Origin: Nitrospirota bacterium
GTDB lineage: Bacteria; Nitrospirota; UBA9217
DNA: 64,000 bases
Direction of reading: 5' to 3'
NCBI GenBank assembly: GCA_020052615.1
Contig: JAGVOT010000100.1
Span: 1-64,000, forward strand
Shown: piece after piece, positions 1-8,884 of the stretch
How positions within the stretch are numbered: the first letter of the stretch is position 1
Layout: the number at the start of each line of letters is the position of its first letter
Notes under the pieces: generated by a model
What the model was told of the DNA's origin: nothing
Databases searched by the model: none
What the model saw: only the letters and a program-made list of their open reading frames with translations
Position numbers and translations under genes: made by a program

Positions 1-1187
1 GGATGATCGTCGCGACGGCGCTCGTGATGCTCATGTCCATCCCGGGGCTCGCGCTCTTCTACGGCGGCCTGGCGAAGACCAAGGACGCCCTGAACACCAT
101 GGCGATGACCTTCGTCACGTTCTGCATCGCCAGCCTGCTCTGGGTCCTGTACGGGTATTCGTTCACCTTCTCCGGCAGCGGCAGCATCATCGGCGATGCT
201 GCGAAGGCCCTCCTGAAGGGGATCGGGCCGGACAGCATCTCGGACCTGGCCAAGACCATCCCCGAGTACATCTTCATCATGTACCAGCTCACCTTCGCGG
301 CGATCACCGTTGCCCTGGCGAGCGGCGCTTACATCGAGCGCATGAAGTTCTCGGCCTGGATACTCTTTTCCGTGCTCTGGATGAGCCTCGTGTACCTCCC
401 GGTCGCCCACTGGGTGTGGGGCGGCGGGTTCCTGGCCAGGATGGGCGCGCTTGACTTCGCCGGCGGAACGGTCGTCCATGTGAACGCGGGCATCGCGGCG
501 CTCGTGGGAGCCCTCATCCTCGGCAAGCGGAAGGCAAAGGCCATCATTCCGGGCAACCTGACGCTGGTCGTGACCGGCGCCGGCCTCCTGTGGTTCGGGT
601 GGTTCGGGTTCAACGCCGGCTCCGCCCTTGCGGCGAACGGCCTTGCGGGCGCGGCCTTCATCAACACCAACACGGCGGCGGCGGTCGCGGCGCTCGCCTG
701 GATGTTCGTTGAGTGGATCCATTCCGGGAAGCCCACGGTCCTGGGCCTGGCCTCGGGCGCGGTGGGCGGGCTGGTCGCCATAACGCCGGCGGCGGGTTTC
801 GTGAACATCACCGGCGCCATCATCATCGGGATCGCGGCGGGCGTGGTTCCCTTCTACGCCGTGGCAAAGCTGAAGCCGATGCTCGGCTATGACGACACGC
901 TCGACGCCTTCGGCATTCACGGCATCGGCGGGACCCTCGGGGCCATCCTCACCGGCGTGTTCGCCGATCCGGCGATCAACTCGGCGGGAAAAGGGCTCCT
1001 GTACGGGAACCCCGGCCAGCTCTGGACGCAGATCGTGGCGGTCCTTGCCACGCTGGCGTACAGCGCGGTCGCCACGCTGGTCATCTTCATGATCATCAAG
1101 TTCACGGTCGGGCTCCGGGTGGACGCGGAAGAAGAGACCATCGGGCTCGACGAGACATCGCACGGCGAGCGGGCGTATAATTCGTAA
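1..1187 (+). CDS. amt: Ammonium transporter Amt (5' end cut by window edge)
   Basis: Inner-membrane ammonium channel of the Amt/MEP/Rh family. The frame is open from the first base. The first in-frame ATG (position 3) lies inside the conserved first membrane segment (ATALVMLM...PGLALFYGG) and 'gg' before it fits the end of a Trp codon, so the true start is upstream of the window. The family hallmarks are present: the DFAGGTVVH segment with the first pore histidine, GFNAGSAL, and the second pore histidine in DAFGIHGIGG. The cytoplasmic tail (RVDAEEETIGLDETSHGERAY) is typical of PII-binding Amt proteins. A PII gene follows 113 bp downstream, the usual amt-glnK pairing. The product resembles the second Amt at 2658-3974 but is clearly diverged from it. 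Identity is very secure; only the N-terminus is missing. Confidence 0.96.
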   Translation, partial: MIVATALVMLMSIPGLALFYGGLAKTKDALNTMAMTFVTFCIASLLWVLYGYSFTFSGSGSIIGDAAKALLKGIGPDSISDLAKTIPEYIFIMYQLTFAAITVALASGAYIERMKFSAWILFSVLWMSLVYLPVAHWVWGGGFLARMGALDFAGGTVVHVNAGIAALVGALILGKRKAKAIIPGNLTLVVTGAGLLWFGWFGFNAGSALAANGLAGAAFINTNTAAAVAALAWMFVEWIHSGKPTVLGLASGAVGGLVAITPAAGFVNITGAIIIGIAAGVVPFYAVAKLKPMLGYDDTLDAFGIHGIGGTLGAILTGVFADPAINSAGKGLLYGNPGQLWTQIVAVLATLAYSAVATLVIFMIIKFTVGLRVDAEEETIGLDETSHGERAYNS

Positions 1188-1197
1188 GTAACGGCTG

Positions 1198-1639
<442 letters not shown>

Positions 1640-1685
1640 GGAGATCAGTTTCCCCCATACCTCCCTGATGTGGCGGGAACCACAG

Positions 1686-1717
1686 GGCCCGGCGGAGCGA
1701 TCTGCCGGGCCTTTTTT
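1686..1717 (+). terminator. Rho-independent terminator of amt-glnK
   Basis: Perfect 8-bp stem GGCCCGGC (1686-1693) / GCCGGGCC (1704-1711) with a 10-nt loop, followed by six T. It lies 47 bp after the glnK stop and just past the end of the convergent lipoprotein gene. There is no T-run in the other direction, so it serves the + strand. Confidence 0.9.
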
Positions 1718-2363
1718 ACTTCCGCGGAGGGGATTTTTCAGCCGGGGCCTGCGGGGGCGCTTCCGGCGGACAGGCGAGCTGTTGACGGAGGATGCCGATG
1801 TATTCCTCGTAGTCGGCCACTTCCTCGGCGTGGAACTCCTTCATGTCGGGATTCGACCTCTTGAAGGCATTGTAGCTCGCCAGGCCCTTCGTGAGGGAGT
1901 CGCAGGCCTCACCGGTCCGGTCGAGGTAGCCGTAGGTCTTTGCGAGGCTGATGTGGACCGTCGAGAGGGCGTCATACTTCTTGTTCTCTTCAAAGATGAC
2001 CTGCGCCTTGAGGAGATACTCGGCGGCCTTCTGGTACCGGTTGGCGAATTTCACCGATTCGTCGAGGAACCCGATGGTGTTGTAGTGCTCCTCGAACTTG
2101 GATACCGCGTTGGAGCGAAGGAAGAGGCCGTACTGGCGGTAGGTCTCGGCGAGGCCGAGGCGGTCCATTTTCTTCCGGTATACTTCAAATGCCTGCTGGA
2201 GGAACTCTTCGGCGGCAAGTGGATCGTCCTTGCTGCTGAATTCCTCGGACGCCCACTGGAGCATCACCGCCGGGTCCTTGGTGCTCCGGGCCGCGCAGGA
2301 AATGAGGAGCCCGGCCAGGATGACGGTCAGTCCGGGCAGGGCCAGGATTTTCTTCAGGTCCAT
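1716..2363 (-). CDS. Hypothetical lipoprotein with TPR-like helices
   Basis: A 215-residue protein with a lipoprotein signal: MDLKKIL, a hydrophobic stretch, then lipobox LISC with Cys at about residue 23. The remainder is helical, Tyr- and Ala-rich, and laid out in about 35-residue units (for example LAAEEFLQQAFEVYRKKM, then AAEYLLKAQVIFEENKKY), as in tetratricopeptide repeat proteins. The C-terminus is proline-rich (CPPEAPPQAPAEK). The start has an AAAGGAGG ribosome site. It is predicted to be anchored in a membrane facing the periplasm. No specific function is visible. It sits convergent to glnK and divergent from the second amt. Confidence 0.75.
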   Translation of the reverse strand: MDLKKILALPGLTVILAGLLISCAARSTKDPAVMLQWASEEFSSKDDPLAAEEFLQQAFEVYRKKMDRLGLAETYRQYGLFLRSNAVSKFEEHYNTIGFLDESVKFANRYQKAAEYLLKAQVIFEENKKYDALSTVHISLAKTYGYLDRTGEACDSLTKGLASYNAFKRSNPDMKEFHAEEVADYEEYIGILRQQLACPPEAPPQAPAEKSPPRK

Positions 2364-2593
2364 GATGCCTCCTTTGTTGTCACGGACTCGTCCGTGGTTT
2401 CTGTTCCGTCAATGAATACCGTAAGCGCGTCAAAAATGCAAGAGGATTTCACTGGGGCACATGCCTATTCTCTGCGCAGGTGCCCAAACATTCGCCAGTT
2501 CGAAATACGCGCCGGTACCCTTTCCTGACCGGGGATCGTTATCCGTCGCAGGTAAATCAACTGTTTACACGGTCCCGGATCCGCGCACTCCCG

Positions 2594-2609
2594 TGGCACA
2601 TTCCTTGCT
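2594..2609 (+). promoter_or_regulatory. Sigma-54 promoter of the second amt
   Basis: TGGCACA-N4-TTGCT has the exact GG-N10-GC geometry (GG 2595-2596, GC 2607-2608) and matches the -24/-12 consensus almost perfectly. It lies about 50 bp upstream of the Amt start. It implies RpoN-dependent, enhancer-activated transcription, most simply by the NtrC encoded at 6477-7928. Confidence 0.88.
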
Positions 2610-2657
2610 TAATTAATTTGCAGAGTGGTCACTACTTGTGCAGCGGGAGGAGAAAGA

Positions 2658-3974
2658 ATGACGAAGAAGAGCTGGTCCTATGGGGCCGCAGGGCTTGCCG
2701 CGGCGGTGCTGACGCCGTCCCTGGCATCGGCGGCGGAGGAAGCAGCCCGGAAGATCGACACGGGCGACACGGCGTGGATCTTGATGTCAACGGCGCTGGT
2801 GATGCTGATGACGCCGGGCCTCGCCCTGTTCTACGGCGGGATGGTGCGCAGAAAGAACGTGCTGGGCACGATCATGCACAGCTTCATCGCCATCGCGCTG
2901 GTGAGCGTCCAGTGGATCCTGTTCGGCTACTCGCTGGCCTTCGGCCCCGACATCAAGGGCTGGATCGGAAGCCTCGACTGGGCGGGGCTCTCCGGTGTCG
3001 GTTCGGCGCCGAACGCGGACTACGCGGCCACGGTGCCTCACCTCGCGTTCATGGCCTACCAGATGATGTTCGCGGTCATCACGCCCGCGCTCATCAGCGG
3101 GGCGTTCGCCGAGCGAATTAAATTTTCAACATTCCTCGTGTTCACGCTGCTCTGGACGACGGTGGTGTACGATCCCGTATGCCACTGGGTCTGGGCTACG
3201 GGCGGATGGATGAAGCAGATGGGCGTGCTCGACTTTGCCGGCGGGATCGTCGTCCATGCCACGTCGGGGTTCTCGGCGCTCGCGGCGGCGCTCTATATCG
3301 GCCACCGGAAGGGTTTTCTCCGTGAGTCCATGCCGCCCCATGACCTGCCGATGACGGTGCTCGGCGCCGGCATCCTGTGGTTCGGGTGGTTCGGGTTCAA
3401 CGCGGGAAGCGCCCTGTCATCGGGAGAGCTCTCCGCCGTTGCCTTCGTCACCACCCATACTGCCGCGGTCGCTGCAACCCTTACCTGGACCGCTGTTGAG
3501 TGGTATCACCGCGGGAAGCCGACGATGTTCGGCGCGGCAACAGGCGCCATTGCCGGCCTGGCAACGATCACCCCTGCCGCAGGGTTTGTGAGCCCCATGG
3601 CCGCCCTTGCCATCGGCATCGGCGCCGGCCTGCTGTGCTACGCGGCCCTGAACGCCAAGGTGAAGTTCCGCTATGATGACTCGCTGGACGCTTTCGGCGT
3701 TCACGGGGTGGGAGGGACCCTTGGCACGGTCATGGCCGGGGTATTCGCTTCGACGGCGATCAATTCCGGCGGGGCCAACGGCCTGCTCTTCGGGAATCCC
3801 CGGCAGCTTGCGGTCCAGGCCGGCTCTGTCCTGCTGATCGCCGCGTACTCTTTCCTGGTGAGCATGTTCCTCTTTAAAGTACTCGATGCGACGATGGGAC
3901 TGAGAGTGACCAACGATGAAGAGACCGAGGGACTGGACCTCACCCAGCACGGCGAGGCGGGGTATACGCACTGA
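2658..3974 (+). CDS. amt: Ammonium transporter Amt, second copy
   Basis: Inner-membrane ammonium channel of 438 residues. The ATG at 2658 is chosen over the frame's earlier start because GGGAGGAG lies directly before it and because the sequence then begins with a cleavable signal-like segment (MTKKSWSYGAAGLAAAVLTP...ASA), typical of Amt proteins. It has DTGDTAW at the first membrane span, PGLALFYGGM, the pore histidines in DFAGGIVVHATSG and DAFGVHGVGG, and the C-terminal PII contact tail ending LDLTQHGEAGY. It has its own sigma-54 promoter and no adjacent PII gene, so it is probably a nitrogen-starvation-induced channel served by the PII at 1301. Confidence 0.96.
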   Translation: MTKKSWSYGAAGLAAAVLTPSLASAAEEAARKIDTGDTAWILMSTALVMLMTPGLALFYGGMVRRKNVLGTIMHSFIAIALVSVQWILFGYSLAFGPDIKGWIGSLDWAGLSGVGSAPNADYAATVPHLAFMAYQMMFAVITPALISGAFAERIKFSTFLVFTLLWTTVVYDPVCHWVWATGGWMKQMGVLDFAGGIVVHATSGFSALAAALYIGHRKGFLRESMPPHDLPMTVLGAGILWFGWFGFNAGSALSSGELSAVAFVTTHTAAVAATLTWTAVEWYHRGKPTMFGAATGAIAGLATITPAAGFVSPMAALAIGIGAGLLCYAALNAKVKFRYDDSLDAFGVHGVGGTLGTVMAGVFASTAINSGGANGLLFGNPRQLAVQAGSVLLIAAYSFLVSMFLFKVLDATMGLRVTNDEETEGLDLTQHGEAGYTH

Positions 3975-3979
3975 ACTTC

Positions 3980-4180
3980 AGACAAGGAGACGCGGGGACA
4001 AGGGGACGGGGAGAGAGAACCGACAAGGGGACAAGGGGACAAGGGGAGAGGGTGGGAAGTTGAGATGGTTGGAAGTTGGGACGGTAAGAAGGTAAGAGGG
4101 TAAGAAAGACCGCGAAGGTGAGAAGCTAAGATGGAAAGTGGCGCTGCATACCTTCCTACGTTCCTACCTTCCTACCTTCG
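3980..4180. repeat. Low-complexity short-period repeat tract
   Basis: Between the convergent second amt and the DMT exporter lies a tract of tandem 8-10 bp quasi-repeats. It has several copies of acaagggg (about 3982-4047), then gggaagttgagatgg and ggtaagaaggtaagagg units. It is followed at about 4147-4175 by the inverse (ccttcctacgttcctacc). The two halves could pair. No gene is visible in it. Confidence 0.55.
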
Positions 4181-5043
4181 GGTTTTACCCGCTGTACTGC
4201 GGCGACTCCCCCGATGATGGCGATGCCGCCGGCGAGCTGGACCGGCGTGATGCGTTCGCCCAGGAAAAGGGCGGCGAACAGGACGGCGACAAAGGGGACC
4301 AGATAGTGATAGGCGATGGTGCGCGTGACGCCGATCCTTCTCACTCCCTGGTACCAGAGGCTGAAGGCGATGCTTGCCGAGACGATGGCGGAAAAACCGA
4401 AGGCGGCCCAGGACTGGAGGGAAACGGCGGTCCACGACTGCTTGAGGAGTTCGTGGAGGCCGAAGGGAAGCAGGAGGACGCTTCCGGCAGCCATGCAGTA
4501 GGCCGTGATCGCGACGGCGGAATATTTTTCCAGAAGCGGCTTCGCCTGGATGGTATAGAGCGCCCAGAGCACCGAGGCGCAGAGCGTCAAAATGTCTCCG
4601 GTCAGGCCTGCTGCGGTGAAGCTGAAGCCGCCGCTGCGGCCGCTGACGACGAGGTATACGCCTGTCGAGGCGAGGAGCAGCCCGAGGGCGATGGAGGGCG
4701 TGAGTCGTTTTCCCGTTCTTGCCTGCAGCAGCACCGCGAACAGGGGTGACAGCGAGATGAACAGCGCCGAGTGGGAAGCCGTGGTGTACTTGATGCCGTA
4801 CATGAAGAAGATATTGTAGAGGGTGATCCCGATAAACCCGAGCTTCACGAGCGCACGTATGTCCCGCCGCTCGACCGCGAAGGGCTCTTTTGTCACGACC
4901 ATGACGGCGGCCAGGAACAGCGCGGCGACAAAGAAGCGCACGATGGTGAAACTGAGCGGAAGAAAGTCGTTGAGCGCGAATTTCACGAAGGCGAAATTGA
5001 CGCCCCAGACCAGGGTCACGAATAGCAGGCGAAGGTCAAGCAT
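4156..5043 (-). CDS. DMT-superfamily permease (EamA family)
   Basis: A 295-residue inner-membrane protein with about ten hydrophobic segments, in two EamA halves. The first half begins LRLLFVTLVWGVNFAFVKFALNDFLP, with the WG.NF signature of drug/metabolite transporters. The second half includes DILTLCASVLWALYTIQAKP. The start is taken at MLDLRLLF (5043). The longer open frame upstream runs through the gtgcgg repeat element and is probably not translated. No clear Shine-Dalgarno site is seen. The substrate cannot be told from sequence; family members export metabolites or amino acids. It is transcribed away from ntrB. Confidence 0.85.
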   Translation of the reverse strand: MLDLRLLFVTLVWGVNFAFVKFALNDFLPLSFTIVRFFVAALFLAAVMVVTKEPFAVERRDIRALVKLGFIGITLYNIFFMYGIKYTTASHSALFISLSPLFAVLLQARTGKRLTPSIALGLLLASTGVYLVVSGRSGGFSFTAAGLTGDILTLCASVLWALYTIQAKPLLEKYSAVAITAYCMAAGSVLLLPFGLHELLKQSWTAVSLQSWAAFGFSAIVSASIAFSLWYQGVRRIGVTRTIAYHYLVPFVAVLFAALFLGERITPVQLAGGIAIIGGVAAVQRVKPEGRKVGT

Positions 5044-5048
5044 ATGTC

Positions 5049-5150
5049 GTAAGTGCGGAGTGCGAAGTGCGGAGTGCGGAATAAAACCAAAATCAGTTCG
5101 CAGTTGACCTGCTTGAGCAGTTACTCCGCACTTCGCACTCACCACTCCGA
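5049..5150. repeat. Perfect 18-bp inverted repeat made of gtgcgga units
   Basis: The left arm at 5058-5075 (gagtgcgaagtgcggagt) and right arm at 5123-5140 are exact reverse complements, 47 bp apart. Each arm consists of 8-bp near-repeats (agtgcgga / agtgcgaa). The same unit recurs, on one side only, between nuoE and nuoF (13527-13557). Confidence 0.85.
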
Positions 5151-5177
5151 ATTGGGCGGACTATATCATAAATTACC

Positions 5178-5206
5178 TTGAATACTCAAATATATTGTGC
5201 TATCAA
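5178..5206 (+). promoter_or_regulatory. Sigma-70-type promoter of ntrB, predicted leaderless
   Basis: TTGAAT (5178-5183), a 17-bp spacer, TATCAA (5201-5206), then only 6 nt to the ATG at 5213. Transcription should begin at or next to the start codon, and no usable Shine-Dalgarno site is present. Confidence 0.65.
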
Positions 5207-5212
5207 TAGGTT

Positions 5213-6319
5213 ATGCATGGTCTGAGCCAAAAGTTCAGCGATCTTACCGCCGATATCCTTTCGGGGATAGTCGATGGCGTGGCTGTCACCGATGAGAGCG
5301 GGAACATCATCATCTGGAACCGCGCCATCGAGGAAATGACCGGCATCGCCTCGGCCGACGCGATCGGCAGGAGTGCAGGGACCGTCTTTGCCGATAATCC
5401 CGCGATCGTGACCCAGATCGAAAAGACCCTGGCGACGGGAAGGTCCTATTCGGACTATGAGGCCGCGCTTTCAGCCAGGCATCGGCAGCCGCTGCCGGTG
5501 GGTGTGGTGAGCAGCGTGCTTCCCGACGCGGAAGGCAGGTCCCAGGGCGTGATCATCACCGTGCGGGACCAGAGCAGCGTACGGGACCTGAAGGACCGCA
5601 TACGACGGGCGGACCGGCTGGCCGCCATCGGTCAGATCGCCGCCGGCATCGCACACGAGATCAAGAATCCCCTCGTGGGGATACGCGGCGCGGCGCAGCT
5701 TTTGAGATCGGAGCTCAGGGATTCGCCCAGAGCAGGCGGGAGCCTCACCGAGTATCTTGACGTGATCCTGAAGGAGGCGGACCGGTTGAACGGCGTGCTC
5801 GAAGGGATCCTGGATTTTACCCGGGTGAAGCCCCGGGAGGCGGGCACCTTCAATATCCACAGCATTCTTGACCGGGCGCTCCTGTTGTACGAAGAACCTG
5901 CCCGGCTGCATGCGATCGTGCTCGCGCGGGAATATGACCCGAGCCTTCCCGAGGTGATCGGGAACCGGGACCAGCTCATTCAGGTGTTCCTGAACATCAT
6001 CAAGAACGCCATCGAGGCCATGCCGTCGGGCGGCAGGCTCACGGTGGTGACGCGCATGTCCGATCTGTTCACGAGCGTCCAGGCCGACGGCAGGAAGCAC
6101 CGCCTCATGGTCGTGAAAGTGAGCGATACCGGGCCGGGCATCAAGCAGGAACACCTGCAGGACATCTTCGCACCTTTCTTCACGACCAAGGACCGGGGAG
6201 TGGGGCTGGGGCTGGCGCTGTCGTACCAGATCGTGCAGGAGCACCTCGGGACCATCCGGGTGGACAGCCACGAGGGCGCGGGGACGACGTTCAGCGTATA
6301 CCTGCCGCTGGGGGGGTGA
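5213..6319 (+). CDS. ntrB: Nitrogen regulation sensor kinase NtrB
   Basis: Cytoplasmic two-component histidine kinase, 368 residues. It has an N-terminal PAS domain (about 10-125, DESGNIIIWNRAIEEMTG), then HisKA with the phospho-acceptor His at about 146 in AAGIAHEIKNPL, followed by VGIRGAAQLL, which is the NtrB/GlnL signature. The HATPase domain (about 245-365) has N-box NIIKNAIEAM, G1 DTGPGIK and G2 GVGLGLALSYQIV. It has no membrane segments, as expected for NtrB. It normally phosphorylates NtrC under nitrogen limitation and is switched to a phosphatase by PII. ntrC follows after 157 bp. The start codon sits 6-7 nt from a -10 hexamer, suggesting a leaderless message. Confidence 0.92.
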   Translation: MHGLSQKFSDLTADILSGIVDGVAVTDESGNIIIWNRAIEEMTGIASADAIGRSAGTVFADNPAIVTQIEKTLATGRSYSDYEAALSARHRQPLPVGVVSSVLPDAEGRSQGVIITVRDQSSVRDLKDRIRRADRLAAIGQIAAGIAHEIKNPLVGIRGAAQLLRSELRDSPRAGGSLTEYLDVILKEADRLNGVLEGILDFTRVKPREAGTFNIHSILDRALLLYEEPARLHAIVLAREYDPSLPEVIGNRDQLIQVFLNIIKNAIEAMPSGGRLTVVTRMSDLFTSVQADGRKHRLMVVKVSDTGPGIKQEHLQDIFAPFFTTKDRGVGLGLALSYQIVQEHLGTIRVDSHEGAGTTFSVYLPLGG

Positions 6320-6338
6320 CCATAGAATCCTGCCCTGC

Positions 6339-6358
6339 ATTCCCGCGCAGGCGGGAAT
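6339..6358. repeat. REP-like palindrome between ntrB and ntrC
   Basis: ATTCCCGC (6339-6346), loop gcag, GCGGGAAT (6351-6358): a perfect 8-bp stem. A second half-element ending cacggggatgacg lies at about 6421-6433. A related hairpin ending cggggatgacg occurs at 63585-63613, so this is a dispersed family. Confidence 0.6.
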
Positions 6359-6476
6359 CCGGGCCTTTCAGGCTGTTACTGGGTCCCCGTTCCCCGATTT
6401 CAGCCTTCGAGGACAAGTTTCACGGGGATGACGAATTAGGCTGCAAGCGGTAAAAAAGTTCAGCAGGAATGATATT

Positions 6477-7928
6477 ATGACCAGCGAAAAGATTCTCATA
6501 GTCGACGACGAAGAAAGCGTCCGGTGGGTGCTGAAGAAGGCCCTGGAAAAGGAGGGCCTCGAAGCGGTCCTCGCGAAGGACGCCGCCGAAGCATTTTCGC
6601 GCCTGCAGGAAGGCGGCATTGCCGTGGTCCTCATGGATATCCGCATGCCGGGCATGAGCGGACTCGACGCCCTGGAGAAGATCCGGAAGGAAGGACGGAA
6701 CATCTCGGTCATCATCATGACCGCCCAGAGCACGATGCAGAACGCCATCGAGGCCATGCGCCGCGGCGCCTACGACTACATCACCAAGCCCTTCGACCTC
6801 GACGAGGTAAGCATCCTGGTCAAAAAGGCGCTGGACGTCCGGCACCTGAGCGAAGAGGTGGACACGCTCCGGGCGGAAGTGCGGGAAAAATACGAAGGCG
6901 GGCTCGTCGGCGCCACGTCCGCCATGCAGGAGATCTACAAGACCATCGGCCGCGTGGCCGAGAGCGACGCCACCGTGCTGATCCACGGCGAAAGCGGGAC
7001 GGGCAAGGAACTGGTCGCCCGGGCAATCCATTTTCACAGCAAGCGGTCGGGACGGCCCTTTATCGCCGTGAACTCAGCGGCAATCCCCTCCGAGCTCCTG
7101 GAGAGCGAGCTCTTCGGACATGAGAAGGGGTCCTTCACCGGCGCAGTGGCCCGGAAGCTCGGGAAGTTCGAGGCTGCGGCAGGCGGCACGCTCTTCCTCG
7201 ATGAGATCGGCGACATGAGCCTTTCGCTTCAGGGCAAACTTCTCCGCGTCTTGCAGGAAAGGGAGTTCGAACGCGTCGGCGGGACCGAGCCCATCAGGAC
7301 CGATGTCCGGGTGATCGCCGCTACCCACCACAATCTCGAAAAGATGGTGCGCGAGAACAAGTTCCGCGAGGACCTGTTCTACCGACTGAATGTCATCCAG
7401 ATCAATATCCCTCCGCTCAGAAAGCGCAAGGACGACATCGTCCCGCTGGCCGAGCATTTCCTCCGGAAATACCGCGACGGGCGCGGGGCGACCTCCAAGA
7501 CGTTCACCCCTGAGACGCTCAAGGCCCTGCGCGCCTACGACTGGCCGGGGAACGTGCGCGAACTGGAGAACGCGGTCCAGCGCGCGGTCACGCTTGCCCA
7601 GGGCGACAAGATATTCCCCGATGCCCTGCCTCCGCAGATCTTCAAACCCGGGCAGGGGGTCACCATATCGTTCGAGAATTTTCTGGAAGAAAAGCTCGCT
7701 GACCTCGTGGACCGGCTCGGCGGGCTCGATCATGGCGATATCTATTCCCTGGTGATCCAGCGCGTGGAGAAGCCGCTCATCACCCTGGTGCTCAGGAAGA
7801 CCGAGGGCAACCAGGTGCGCGCCGCGAGCCTCCTCGGCATCAATCGGAACACGCTGAGGAAAAAGATCAGGGAGCTGGGGATCAAGGGCCCGTTCAACGG
7901 CGAGGAAGAGAAGGACGATGAGGAGTGA
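6477..7928 (+). CDS. ntrC: Nitrogen response regulator NtrC (sigma-54 activator)
   Basis: Enhancer-binding response regulator, 483 residues. The receiver domain (1-120) has acidic DDEE near the start and phospho-Asp in VLMDIRMPG (about 54). The AAA+ domain (about 145-380) has Walker A GESGTGKE (about 169), Walker B GGTLFLDEIGD and an arginine-finger region FREDLFYRLNV. A Fis-type helix-turn-helix lies at about 435-470 (GNQVRAASLLGINRNTLRKKI). The sigma-54 contact loop reads GSFTGA instead of the usual GAFTGA. The likely targets include the sigma-54 promoter at 2594. The gene ends in an acidic tail (GEEEKDDEE) and a strong terminator follows. Confidence 0.93.
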   Translation: MTSEKILIVDDEESVRWVLKKALEKEGLEAVLAKDAAEAFSRLQEGGIAVVLMDIRMPGMSGLDALEKIRKEGRNISVIIMTAQSTMQNAIEAMRRGAYDYITKPFDLDEVSILVKKALDVRHLSEEVDTLRAEVREKYEGGLVGATSAMQEIYKTIGRVAESDATVLIHGESGTGKELVARAIHFHSKRSGRPFIAVNSAAIPSELLESELFGHEKGSFTGAVARKLGKFEAAAGGTLFLDEIGDMSLSLQGKLLRVLQEREFERVGGTEPIRTDVRVIAATHHNLEKMVRENKFREDLFYRLNVIQINIPPLRKRKDDIVPLAEHFLRKYRDGRGATSKTFTPETLKALRAYDWPGNVRELENAVQRAVTLAQGDKIFPDALPPQIFKPGQGVTISFENFLEEKLADLVDRLGGLDHGDIYSLVIQRVEKPLITLVLRKTEGNQVRAASLLGINRNTLRKKIRELGIKGPFNGEEEKDDEE

Positions 7929-8016
7929 GGGCTCAGGGGGATGGATGAGCAGTCGTCAATAAGCATTACGATAAGCAGAGTCCACTCGTGAGATGTATAG
8001 CCAGATACCCTGATGA

Positions 8017-8039
8017 GGCCGGATCTTTCCGGCCTTTTT
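8017..8039 (+). terminator. Terminator of ntrBC
   Basis: 7-bp stem GGCCGGA (8017-8023) / TCCGGCC (8028-8034) with a TCTT loop, followed by five T. It is 88 bp after the ntrC stop. Confidence 0.88.
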
Positions 8040-8122
8040 AATATCGATCGACAACGATGCGCTTGATCCCTCCTCGACCCTGTTCGTCCGGTGACCTCCA
8101 GGATCAATACTTCACTCTTGCT

Positions 8123-8731
8123 TTAGAGCGACGTCCAGCTCATCTGGCCGGTGCCACCGGTGAGGCCGTTGCATATGCCGGTGCCGGCGATGCCGTTCAG
8201 GTCGTTGGCTTTCATGACTGCAGCGGGCAGGGATGCGTTGTCCATCGGCTGTCCAAGCTGTCCGTTGGTCCAATACAGCGTCGTAACATCGGAATCGATG
8301 CCGCTGCACCGATCGCCAGAAGTGTTCTTGCTCGCCATCACAAAGCTGCCGCCGTCGGCCGAGGTATTGATCACGATCTGGACATTCTGGGAAATGCCCG
8401 TCGTGAAGGTCGTGTTCTCTGCCGGCGCTTCTGCAGAGATCCCGAATTGTATAATGGTAACAGGAGCGGATGCGCTGGCAAGCGGAAGACCGACACCTGA
8501 CGAACCATCGGCTTTGCTGGAGCAGTACACGCGGCAATCGGAGTAGAAGGCCTCCTCGGCGCTTCGTGCGTTCCGGAGGTCTGAGAGGGCCGACGAGTTG
8601 TAACCGCGGGTCCGATAGCTGTTTAACTGCGGGATCGCTATGGCAGCCAGAATGACTATGATGGTCACCACGATGAGCAGTTCGATCAGCGTAAAACCTC
8701 TTTTATCCTTCAGCTGTCGGTGATGTCCCAT
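8123..8731 (-). CDS. Type IV pilin / pseudopilin
   Basis: A 202-residue prepilin. The class III signal is clear: a 12-residue basic leader ending KRG, then FTLIELLIVVTIIVILAAIAIPQ with Glu at +5. This is the site cut and N-methylated by PilD. The helix continues with LNSYRTRGYNSSALSDLRNARSAEEAFY. The globular domain has four to five Cys (for example CRVYC and CSGIDSD...GICNG) that could form disulfides. AGGAG lies about 11 bp before the ATG. No other pilus gene is in the window, so it is an orphan here. A 14-bp palindrome lies just upstream. Confidence 0.88.
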   Translation of the reverse strand: MGHHRQLKDKRGFTLIELLIVVTIIVILAAIAIPQLNSYRTRGYNSSALSDLRNARSAEEAFYSDCRVYCSSKADGSSGVGLPLASASAPVTIIQFGISAEAPAENTTFTTGISQNVQIVINTSADGGSFVMASKNTSGDRCSGIDSDVTTLYWTNGQLGQPMDNASLPAAVMKANDLNGIAGTGICNGLTGGTGQMSWTSL

Positions 8732-8768
8732 AGTTTGGTCAGTCTCCTGCGTAAAGGTATGGTGTGAT

Positions 8769-8782
8769 AGTTCGGCCGAACT
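8769..8782. promoter_or_regulatory. 14-bp perfect palindrome upstream of pilin
   Basis: AGTTCGGCCGAACT is a perfect palindrome centred about 45 bp upstream of the pilin start codon. This is a plausible operator position. No matching regulator is identified. Confidence 0.45.
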
Positions 8783-8884
8783 GAGTGCACATCTGCAAAC
8801 ACCAATGATAGCAGAATATCTGTTCTGTAAGGCGATGTCTATTTCATAATAGATCCGGGTCTCCCCGGTTCTGGAAAGCGCCCC

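Noticed and set aside
1668-2528. 286-codon open frame on the + strand
   Set aside because: It lies opposite the lipoprotein gene, has no ribosome site, and the minus-strand product has a proper lipobox and Shine-Dalgarno site.
5049-5150. Tandem gtgcgga units as a CRISPR array
   Set aside because: Units are 7-8 bp with no spacers; the arms form one inverted repeat. No cas genes are near.
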